A DNA stretch of 32,743 nt from a virus, in the IMG/VR virus record IMGVR_UViG_3300030102_006166, positions 15,290 through 48,032 of that record; one strand, 5' to 3'. A program made the translations under genes and the position numbers. A model generated the notes under the pieces. That model had not been told where the DNA came from. It ran no database searches and saw nothing but the letters and a program-made list of their open reading frames with translations. This document shows, in pieces, positions 9,298 through 20,100 of this stretch (positions are counted from its first letter, which is position 1; every line of letters starts with the position of its first letter).

Positions 9298-9642
9298 TCA
9301 CTTCACCTCTATTATCAATTGCAGATTGACCTCGTTGCTTGAAGTCTTCTTGATTGGCCTGAACACATGTCTCGTGATGGGGGTGAAGTCATTAGTGCCT
9401 CTGAATTGCACGTAGACTTCCTTGATGGTGTCATCGAAGGCTTCTGTGGTAGTGAGATTGCCCTCGACGAGGAGAGTCGAGTTGTCAAGTATTCTGACTG
9501 TCGGTTTGATGACGACAGCGGGTCTGCCTGCGGAACCATCGGTCGACGTGGCGGGCGTACCATCAAACCCGATAACCATCTCATTGATGTTATTTGCTAT
9601 GGTTTCTATCATAAGTCGCTTCAAATGGTCATTTGCTGGCAT
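9298..9642 (-). CDS. Small putative baseplate / tail-collar protein
   Basis: A protein of 114 residues from ATG 9642, which overlaps the hub stop by one base and has GAGGTGA six bases upstream; a GTG one codon earlier is possible. The start MPANDHLKRLMIETIANNI is helical, followed by INEMVIGFDGTPATSTDG and a beta-rich part (TLLVEGNLTTTEAFDD, KEVYVQFRG). The order helix, then an 'IGFDGTP' turn, then strands recalls the N-terminal tail-collar domain of P2-type fibres, which anchors fibres to the baseplate. The likeness is faint. Its position between hub and first fibre suits a connector. The stop is followed by one base and then the next ATG. Confidence 0.5.
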   Translation of the reverse strand: MPANDHLKRLMIETIANNINEMVIGFDGTPATSTDGSAGRPAVVIKPTVRILDNSTLLVEGNLTTTEAFDDTIKEVYVQFRGTNDFTPITRHVFRPIKKTSSNEVNLQLIIEVK

Positions 9643-11132
9643 CACATCTCACCTCGTAGTTGAATCGGAGTGGACTTGTTCAGACCCATGCTGGCGATGT
9701 CTCCATCTATGGCAGTGTCACTAACAAGCAGTCCATCAAGGCTATCCCACTTCTTTCGTACTGGTCCCACAATTGCTGCTCCACCTAACCTTCCCCTATT
9801 GGTGTTTCCACCAATCAAGAATCCATTGCCCGATACGTGGGTCAATGTGACGATTGGGAGCACGTTTATCTCAAGGCCCTCGAAGAAGGAGAAGTTCTCA
9901 TCCTGTATCTGGCTGCCCTTCTGGTCGTTAGTGTCTGCTGCCGACGATACGCTGCCTTCCATGATGCCTTGGAAGACACCCTCTATTCCTATGTCGGCAT
10001 TGAGGAACACGAAGTCGCTGGACTTTGTGGACATCTTGTGTGATACTTCTAGCACAGTCATCCTGTCACGGTCGTAGAACACGGTGTCTCCCGGTCTCAA
10101 GTCCCAGAGTTCAGGATGGCCGTTCGATGTGATGCTGCCTTTGAAGAGCGCACTGGTCTTGAGAATCTGCCGAGCGACTCTTCGTGCTTGTTGTCTGTTG
10201 GTGATTGAAGCATCGAAGATTGGTGATGCGCTCTCAACTATGTCATTGTCGAACCTTCCTTGTTGCTTGCCTCTGTCATCCATGGTCAGCAACAGGTTCT
10301 CGTTCAACGACACTGGCTGCCCTTGTACCGTGATTCTGTTCTCAGAGTTGTCGACTGGGTTCTTGTCCTTGCCACCGAGTCTGAGGCTACCAGAGATTGC
10401 CCTTACGGTCGCTGATGAGTTGTAGGGAACGTACTGCAACACACCGTACCTGTCGTACATCGGTAGTCTGTTATCGTGCCTCGAGATGAATCTGAGTGCT
10501 GTGATTAGATTTATGTTCTTGAAATCGGCTGCTAGGAAGACGTTGCTCACTGTTCTTCTTTGGCTGCCTGTATTGGTGCTCTTCAGTGCGTTGCCCAGAG
10601 AGAACGCTGTCACAGTGCCCGTGACGGAGTCAGCGAGTTGTACTGCGAGGTCGGTGGTCCTGAGGCCTATGTCGACCTGCTGTCCCATCCTCACAGAGTC
10701 ATCTGAGAAGCCTATGTCAGAGAGTTTCCTACCCTGCATGTTCCTGAGGTCTATCCTGAGTCCATTGCCTGTGTTGGTGATTGACTTGCCTGATAGCCTC
10801 TCGCTAGGCTTATGCGTCGAGTACATCAGAGGGGTGTTGAGATTGTTCCCCCTAGTTGACCATAGTTGCGTTTTCAGGGTGTGGCCGTCAGTCTCCTTAT
10901 GGGATATGGTGATTGCTGACTCTGATTCGACTAGCGAGTACGACTTCTCCGTGGCCACGTAGTAGGTCTCTGCGTTCTTCTGCTCTATGGTCACCCTACT
11001 CTTACCGCTGCTTCTGGGCTCGACCTTTGCGAAATGCACAGCGTTGTCGACGAATACGGGTCTCCTGCTCTTATTGGCAATGAGGGTCAGGGACGTGTCG
11101 AATGCCCCTTGATTGTTCTGCATTCTTGCCAT
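9642..11132 (-). CDS. Baseplate hub-like (tail-associated) protein
   Basis: A protein of 496 residues. ATG 11132 overlaps the giant gene's TGA by one base (TGATG) and follows GGAGATGGTG; a TTG one codon earlier is in frame but less likely. Two stretches point to the gp27/gpD/Tal hub fold: LITALRFISRHDNRLPMYDRYGVLQYV (about 209-236; parts LITALRFISRHDN and YDRYGVLQYVPY) and a later domain at about 312-385 (RQQARRVARQIL, GHPELWDLRPGDTVFYDRD, MTVLEVSHKMS). Hubs join the tube to the tip and fibres and open on contact. The last ~80 residues (LGGAAIVGPVRKKWDSLDG...) may hold the partner-binding end. The place before the fibre genes agrees. No lysozyme or peptidase motif is seen. The sequence GAGGTGAGATG at its 3' end is the ribosome site for the next gene. 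Confidence 0.65.
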   Translation of the reverse strand: MARMQNNQGAFDTSLTLIANKSRRPVFVDNAVHFAKVEPRSSGKSRVTIEQKNAETYYVATEKSYSLVESESAITISHKETDGHTLKTQLWSTRGNNLNTPLMYSTHKPSERLSGKSITNTGNGLRIDLRNMQGRKLSDIGFSDDSVRMGQQVDIGLRTTDLAVQLADSVTGTVTAFSLGNALKSTNTGSQRRTVSNVFLAADFKNINLITALRFISRHDNRLPMYDRYGVLQYVPYNSSATVRAISGSLRLGGKDKNPVDNSENRITVQGQPVSLNENLLLTMDDRGKQQGRFDNDIVESASPIFDASITNRQQARRVARQILKTSALFKGSITSNGHPELWDLRPGDTVFYDRDRMTVLEVSHKMSTKSSDFVFLNADIGIEGVFQGIMEGSVSSAADTNDQKGSQIQDENFSFFEGLEINVLPIVTLTHVSGNGFLIGGNTNRGRLGGAAIVGPVRKKWDSLDGLLVSDTAIDGDIASMGLNKSTPIQLRGEM

Positions 11133-14100
11133 CAAGCACCATCTCCGCTGTGTTCGGTCACGTTGAAACTCACATCCCCACTGTGGCCTTTGCCATGTAG
11201 GGACTGGCTGAATCTCGGTTTGACAGTGAAGTCAAGTCTACTTAGTTTGTCATCGGATTCGCTTTCCTGCCTCCTTCTCGGTGCATCAGAGCGATGGTGT
11301 TGCAATGTGTTCTCGCTTATCACCAGTCTAGTGACAGGGGTGCTCAAGTCACTTGTGTCATAGCCAGTCACGCTCGCTCCGGGTATGTTGGGTCCGAAAC
11401 TGCTTGGTGTCGTTGTGCTGGAACTCGGTACTATTGCGTAGACTGGTATGTAGGGACCATCACCATCAGGTAGACTTCTCGATGTTGGTATGTTGTTGGT
11501 TCCTGTTCTACCATTTTCTGCTTTGTATGTGAAGAGGCCGTATCTACCACCTGAGGTGCAGTAGTAGTAATTCGCATCGTACTGTGGTGATGTGCCATCA
11601 ACGAGGTTATTGTGGAATCTCAGCACCTCGACGTGGGCGTTGTCCAAGACCCTGATTGGTCTCAGCATGAACTCTACCGTATCGTCATTCTCGTTGTTTC
11701 TCACGGTAGTGGTCTTGTAGTTGTCCACGTCTTGATACGGGTTGGTGGTCTTAGTCGCTCCTGAGAGATTGTTGACGCCCCATCCAGTGTCATCGAAGAA
11801 GCCGGTGTAGGACCTCGATTCCATGAGGTAGGCACCACCGTACGGCCTGAATGTGTTGGTGTGACTGAACTTGTAAGCACTGCTTATGGTTGAGCCTGAC
11901 GAGGATTGCCTAGCGAAAGACAGTGCAGAGTAATTGACATGGGTCAATGTGGATGCGGCACTTGTCTTGACTTGACTGCCACCCTCGAGGACCACCCTCT
12001 GTCCAATCGACCTGTCTGTGTGAAGGCTGTGTGCTTCGGTATTGATGACGATGTGATGCTGCTCCACACCTTCGACAATCTCAGCGTCCACGCCTATCCT
12101 CGGACTGGCTCTGGAGATGGCGTCCTTGTGCACAGATGTTCCGACTATGTCCTCGGTCCTGCTACTCACTGTGGCCTCTGGCTTGAGCAGACCGTTCTCG
12201 GATATGCCTAGTCTGGCACTGATGCCCCTGTCCACCTCATCCGCTCCTAGCACATCGTTCGATGGTCTTAGGAGACCGTTGCCGAACAACGGCTCTGCTG
12301 TGTTGTGACTGAGTACGATGCCTGTCGTATGCGTGGGTGATGACAGTTCTGTGAGTCTGTCCTCGTTGAACATGGTTGGGTATCTGACACCACGCCCGTT
12401 GCCCATGTCTCCTACTCTGAGGGAGTGAGTGGGGGCGAACACATCTACCAAGTCATTGGCGTTGTTGTTGTTCGTGTTGTTGAGCACACCACCGAACCTC
12501 GGTACGCTGTAGTTGTTGCTGACGCTCACGTTGCCGTTTGAGAAGTTCACGAGACCCTTGAGATTGTAGATTGGTTTGCCGTTGTTCCAGATTCTCCTGT
12601 AAGGTGTTCTGGAGTTTGTTCTGTCCTCTTCGTACGCATCACCGCAGTCCCATGACGGTCTGATACCGAATCCACGCACTGGAGCACGTCTTACGGCCTC
12701 TCCACGCTCGTTGCCCCACCAATCTACCAGATAGTACTGCGCGGCCACAGAGAGGCTTGTAATGCCCTTTCCTTCCATGTCTCCCCACCAATCCCTGTCT
12801 ACGACGTTAGCATTGTCGGGTGTGGGGTTTCTGAGTGTGCGTACGGGCGTACCGAAGGGTCTGGTCATCCTACGACCATCGCTGTATCTCACTTGGAAGT
12901 TAGCCTTGTCATGACCGAGCATGCCCGTGAAGTTGGTCATCCTCTCCATCACACCGACGTACGTCGTTGGGAATGTCTTGTCATCGGTGGAGTTGCCTGA
13001 CCAGCCCCACTCCCTAGATTCCACCTGTACCAGTGGCCCTGCATCGTAGTCAAGAGTGTTGAATCCATTCACATTCGCTGTTCCCTCGTACTGGAACCTG
13101 ACTGGATTGATACCGTATCGAGGCTTGTTATTGGCTTGCCGTATAGCATTACGGTAGCCGTACGGCCTTCTCCTACGCGCAGCCATGGTGCCTACAGCGA
13201 GCCCGTTGCTCAGTGAATACGAGCCATTGCCCGCATCATCACCATCAGTCCACTCCTTGTTGGATGCTGATGAGAAGTTGCAGTTCTCAGTCGTGGAATG
13301 CAGATTCCATGATGCTGAGGCGTATGAGTACATATCAAGGCGACTTGCATGTGCACCACCACGACTGCCACAGGGCCAGAAGCCACTCAGCATCACATTA
13401 GAGCCACCGGCATCGTGGGTGCTGTCACCACTGACGACCTCTCCTGTGCCTGTGGATTTGGGTGTCTTGATTAGGAAGTCGAAAGGACCAGTGCTAATTA
13501 CATGTGAGAAATCATGATAATGTATAGTTTCGAAATGCTCAGGTAGTGAGTTGTATGATGACTTGTCTATTGAATTACCAGATAGTGTAGTTCTACTATC
13601 TGAGAAATATGTATTGGGCCTACCTAAATTAGGATGCCACATACAAATATATGCATCTGGTAGGTATGCGTTATTGGTATCTTGATTACCATCTATAATA
13701 TCAGGTAATATATGGGCAAATACGCTCTTCTGTTTGTTAGTGAATATCTCTCCTGCTGGCAATGTATCGTATTTGTATGATAAACGCACGACTGCGCCAT
13801 CATAGAGATTGGTCCAGAAAGGAGCAGCACCGGCTTGTAATTGCAGGAAATCGCCTCTATTTCTATCAGCATTGGCCCCACTGCGTGAAATTAGTTCCCT
13901 CGTGTATCTTTTTCCGTTCTTTCCTGTATATTCTACTACTTGTGAATAGTATGGAGATATAGGAAATGTATTTGCATTGGTAATTTGCATTTTACCTGTA
14001 CCTGTACTGAAGGATACAACTGTACTTTTCGGGTTTATTGATATACTTTCACGTATATTTGAATATATATCAATATACATAGAAGTATATCCATTAATTG

Positions 14101-17100
14101 TTAATTGATTACCAATACTACCGAAGGTACTTCTTGAGAATAGATAGTAATCATCCGGTGCATATTGAGATAGATTTCTGAATCCTGCCGCTTCATTGCC
14201 CTGTGGACCGTTCTTGTGCAATATAGACCACCATGGTATATTCAAGGTATACCCCGGAGTAGCATCTGAGAACATGCTCGCATATGGGAATCCCCTTCTC
14301 GTAAATGATGGACTCTCGGTCAATTGCACTCCTAGGGGATTATAGGACATCAGAGGCGGTATGTTTGTGAACTGGCTACCGTGGTCTGGGTTGATATCCA
14401 GCATCACCTCATTGACGAACACCTCGCATCCCCTGACGTCTGCTTGTACCTCTTTAGCCAAAATGAGCGCTAAACCGCCTATTTTCGTGCCTCTGGACTT
14501 ATCTCGCTTAATTCCGACTACAGTATTGACCTGTTGGCTAGTCAGTCCCACGGTAGTGTTGTTGTGATATCCTACGAGTTGATTGGAGAAGAGGTTGGGT
14601 TGTATGACTATCTGATAGGCACCTACCTCAGCGGGGTCTGGGAAGTGCCTCTCTAATGTGTAGTTGGCAGCGGCCTCTAGGACCACGGTGTGTCCACCAA
14701 GCGAGTTCATCGTACCCGCTGTGCCTGAGGATGCTAAAACACCATAACCATCATATTTCACACCAGTCTCGAACATCAACGTGAACGCCCCTCCATGTAT
14801 ATCGCTGGGCGGCGATGGGGCGGCGTTCACACCACTGAAATTCACCTCCGCTTCCAACGGGTTGATGTTGTCCACCAGAGAGGTGCCGAGTGACGTCTCA
14901 ACGTCTGCGAGACTGTTAGTTGAAGTTGTATGCTTGTCGAATAGACCTGCATCACGGAAAGGGGTTGTCGAATTAAAATCGGCCAAATGACGCTTGTAGA
15001 GGGCTTGATACGCAGGATGAGCCCAATGGCCCGGTAGCATCGGCATCGTCGGTGTGACGAAATGATGCCCCATTCTCGGGTAGGGCATGGGGGTCATCTG
15101 TGGTTTGAGATACGCATTGTGCGCAACTGTGTCTCCAGCGAAGTAGAGGGTGTGTGCCATGTCCGGTGAGTTGCCGCTGACCTCTGCATGGTCTGTCAAT
15201 CTCCTCGCAGCGAAGAACCTAGTAGAACCAGCAGGGAGATAGTAGGATGCGACGACCTTCAAGTCGGTCACAGTCTGTGATAGCATGAAGTCAGCGAAGT
15301 CCACATCGCCTACCACAGTGAGGGTGGTGCTCCCAGCACTGGTGTAGGAGCAGACTGCTCCCTCATCTGTCGTGGGGTTGTATACTCTCAGGAACTTTCT
15401 GTTATCAGCGACTTCCTTGGTTCCGAAGCCTGCATCGAATATGTTTGCATCTAGCGTCTGATTGACGACCAGTTGGCTGTTGGTGGCATCCCATGAGGTC
15501 ACCGAGACAGTCTGGTTCTGTAGACTACATGCGCCTGAGGAGCCGAAGGAGTAGTCGTACACCGTAGGATACCTGTGTGTATGGGTGTGACCCATCTTAG
15601 TGACATGGAACAGCAGGGTCCTGTCGTGGAGTTCATACGAGGACTTGAGCGGGTTGTTGTCAATCCAAGCGCCGACCTCTGAATCGAAGGTGACTGGGTT
15701 GATTCTCTCCCAGTTGTGGTCCTCGTAGGTGGGGTGGTTCCTAGGTCCTGCCACTGAGTTGTCGAAGAGATGGCCTATGTGCGTATCGCTGAGGTCTGGG
15801 TGTATCATACCACCAGAGCCCATTGTCTCGTTCTGGTAAGCCTGTATAGGGTCGTATCCAGAGCGTACGACTATGTTGCCGGGTATTGAATCCGGGTTGG
15901 GGAGCCTGACTTTGAGATTGGGTGTGTTGCCGCTGTTGGCTAGTGCTGGCGCCTTTCCGTTCACTCCTCTGTCTGGTGGCGTCCTGAAGCCTCTGATGAC
16001 AGTGCCTAGTGGACTACCGCCCTCTATGACATGCTCCTGCCCAGCGTCGTCTATGACTGTGATGGACTGGAACTGTATCTCCTCGTTGGGTATGTTCAGG
16101 ACATTGCCCACAGAGTACGGGTTCTTCCTCATTAACTCAGGATGGGATAGTTCCTGTGCTTGTAGGACTGGCATCATCGCGCTGTTGGTGGTCTCGAATG
16201 AGAACCTGACATTGCCGTAAATCTTCTCACCAGTCAGGAATGCCGTGTCCGATGAGCCCGTTGTGTCCACCCTAGTGACCCAAGGGACTGCACCGAGGCC
16301 ACGAGCGTTTATCGCCGGTAGTGATAGGTTGCCACCATCCATCCTCTTCCATACTATGTTCTCCACTGAGAAGTTCTTGACTGGTGAGTTGCTATACATC
16401 TGGAAGGCATTGACGTCACCCATCCAATACTCCGTAGGGTAGGCGACGCTGTTTCCAGTGCTGGCGGTGTAAGCCGTGCCGGTGAACTTGTCGGATGACA
16501 CGTTCCTCTTCGCATCAGCGCTCTCAAGCAGAGCGGAGCCTACGCTCCTGTCTAGGTCGAACAGCAGGTCACCGGTCTTGTTGAGACCCGGTACTGCATT
16601 CTGCAAGGACAGGTCGTTATCTGCATCTCCATTATTACCGAAGGCAGTGTGGAACACAGAGGGCATACTGTCTGTCCAGTTGCTGCCCACTGTCGCTGTA
16701 GGCACGGTAGTGCCGGTCTTGATTAGGGCCTCTACGTTGGGACCAGCGTTAGCCGGTGCGGTGAACCTGTCTTGGTTGTGCACCCTAGGGTCGAACTGAG
16801 TGGTCCCAGCAGAGCGTATCCTGTTCACCGAGTTGGTCTTGAGATGCAACCAATCACCGTTGCATTGTATGAGGTCACGGTCGTACTTGTTCTTGAGCGC
16901 CGTCTCGCACTCATAACTGACTACTAGGAATGCGCTCGTGTACAGACCCTGTGGGTGCGTCAGTTCCTCAGGTAGCGTAGTGGTGTAGTTGGTCGGTGAT
17001 GACCAATGCGTGACGCTACCGGTTGTCACATCGCTATCTTGGAAGTAGGGCGTCATAGTACCACTGGTCCAACCCGTGCCATCCGCCTTGGGGAAGTTGA

Positions 17101-20100
17101 TGTAGAACTGCGATTTCTTGAGATACTGTGCTACGTTGGTGCCGATGCCGTCTATCGGTGATATGCTCTCAGGGCTGTGCTTCATCGGCGCTACGACAGG
17201 CACTGAGCCATGTGTGGACATGACCGTACCAGCCGTGCCGTACGGTGAGAATGCCAGACTCGGATGATACGCACCGAGACCAGCAGCGTATCCACTGGTG
17301 GTGCTCGCACTGCTGTTCACCGTGGTCGTCGTCGATATCTTCAGGCTGTTGAGCAGGGAGTACCTCTCACCATGCCACCCTACCGCACCTATCGGCTTGG
17401 TCCTGTCTATGGCATCTGCTATGCCTGAGAAGTGAGCCTGAGTCATGTGGTCACGGGTACTGGCATTCACATTGTTGAAGCGTATCGTACCGGCCTTGGA
17501 CCATACGAAGATGTTGGCATTGTTCGGTATGGTTGGGAAACCATTACTGCTTGAGCCGACTCCATCCTCATCCTCCCATACGCCCTTATTCTCAAACTCG
17601 TTCTTGCCGGTTATCCTGTTTGGAGCGAGGTAGAATCTGATGTCACCGTCATCAGCCACCTCTCTTGAGTGGTAGCAAGCCCAACTGACGTTGTTGCCAG
17701 CATGGGCCCTCAACCATCCTGATGCTGGTACCTGCTCCGATGTGACTTGGTTCGGTGTATTGGTGTCGACAACCAGAACCTTGGTCGGGTGTGCGCTTTG
17801 CACATCGCTGGAGCATGTTCCCACTGAGACCCATCCGTACCTGTCCTGTCTCATCGCATTGCCCATGGACGGCATGTGTGTGCCACCTAGTGCCTTGAGC
17901 GCACCAGCACCGGGGAAGGCATTGATGGCCGCTCCGAGCACAGTGGCTAGTTCCTCACCGTTCTGGCATCGCGTGGCATCCACTACGACGTAGTCCATCT
18001 TGGAATCACCGGTAGTGACTGTCTCGCTGGTATTGCCGTTGTAGTTGAGCACCTTGCCGAGCATGATGCCTGATGTCCTGAATGCGGTTGGTTGTATCTG
18101 TCCGCTTCGGGGCCAAGCCTTGCCATTTATTCTGCTACCGAGGGTGGGGTGTGGTGGGTTGAATGTGATTTGGTCATTCATCCAATGACCACCGGGATGG
18201 AAGCCGCCATCCATGTGCCATACGGTGTCAGCAGCCATCGCTATGCCGTAGGATATGACCGGAGTGTGTATCTTCGGATGTATGGGTAGCAGGTCAGTGG
18301 CATGATACGGCGTGGCGTCACTGAACTGCTGGCCGTAGTGCCTGCCGTGTGCGGGCCTCTGTAGGAACTTGCCCTTCATGCAGTATCCCGCTGGGGTCTC
18401 CCAGTTGACCATCGCTCTCCAATGGAAACCAGCAGTGGCATTGTATCGCGTCTTGGTCATGGGACCGAACTCAGCGTTGCTGCCGGGTGTGTTGTCATTG
18501 TCTATGTGGTTGGGGAAGACGAGGTTGCTGTTCGATTCGCTGTTGGGTACGGTTGCCCAACCAGCACTTGGCTGCCCCGTGATGATGAGCCCCGGTCCCG
18601 GTTCGAACCTGTTGTCCCTACCAGAGATATTCAGGTTCGTGACAGCACCATCGGTGTCCCTGACCTCCCTAGTGTAGGGGAACGCCTGCCCCGGTCCGAA
18701 TATGACGTAGGTGGTCTTGTTCTCAGTGCCATTGACGTGGTCCTCGTACCTCGCTGTCGGGTGTGGGAATCTGAGCAGGAGCGGTACTGGTTTCGCAGTG
18801 ACGACATCATTTGCGAGAGTGGTAGTGCTATGTAGGTCTGGTGACAGCACGTTGTCCTTGTTGAACGCTGGTGGTGTTATGCTACCACGATGCTGGTTGC
18901 AGAGCGCTGCGCCGGGGAAGAATGCGAACATGGCGTTGGCATCCAGCATTGCATGGCTAGTGGATATCTCGCTCGCATTCTGTATGCCTGAGACTCCTGT
19001 GGGTCCGTTGGCATACGGATGTGTGTAGAACGAGGAGTAGTCGTTCTGGGTGCCGTCATTGACATCGAGCGTGACGCCGCTGAAACCACCGCCGAAGTAC
19101 AGCGGTACGCTATGGTCACGGCTTCTCCTGCCGCCTCTGAACATAACGACAGGCTCTGAGAACACACTACCCACAGAACGTAATCCATCGAAGTCTGGAT
19201 TCACATGAGTGGATAGTATATTTCGGTGAAAGGTGATTTCTCTTGGCATCTCACCTGTGGAGTTGTCTATGTCCCACTCAAGTGTAATGCTGCAATCGGT
19301 ATTGATGCTTCTTTTACTCTCAGCCATCACTGAGGCCTTGGGGGACAGATAGACCCTCTTCCTCTCTCCGAATGAGGGTATTCCGCCGGATTCATGACAT
19401 GCTGGTATTGCAAAGTGGAACATCGAGGCGGAGAGAGTGACACCTCGTTGCCAATCTCTAGTACTAGCAGTCAACGCCCTTCTTTTTACTATCTGTAGGT
19501 TATCTCCTATGGACGTTCTGAGGCTATCCAAAGTAATACTAGCCCCAGAGAGTGCAACGACTTTTCCTATTACTCTATCAGCGTTATCAGCAAGCAAATC
19601 ACCCACGACGACGTTATGGTGTGCAGGGTTAGTATCGGTGGTAATGGTACCGGTGTGTCCTTCAGAGTACTCACCTTCTGTGAGCAGACTACCTGTTGTG
19701 GTCCATCCCGTCTCGTACCTCGTCACTGGATTGTCTATCTTCGGTAGTATGTGGTCCCCTGATACCCTAGTATAACTGATGCCCTTGAGACCAAGGCTCC
19801 ATTCTCTGGTGTTCACGGCATTGTTCTTGGAATCCACAAAGATAGGAGTCGCGGTATTGGAGTGAGGTCCCCTTGCCACGCTGTTTATCTTTAGCACGTT
19901 GAATGGCAGGTAGCCGCAATCGATGTTTCTGCTACCATCGATGATGGCATCAGTGGACGCTCTGGATGTGTCGAAGTTCCAAGTCGCAGTCCCACTCGGT
20001 CTCACTGCCTTCTTCAACTCACCGAACTCGAGGTGAGCAGCGTGTATGCCGAAATCCCTGTGTAGGGTGGCGCTGAAGGAGCCACTGAGGGGTGTGACGT

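Noticed and set aside
12460-12485. GTT-rich triplet run as a possible regulatory microsatellite
   Set aside because: It encodes a short Asn run within the giant protein and has too few perfect copies to stand out.
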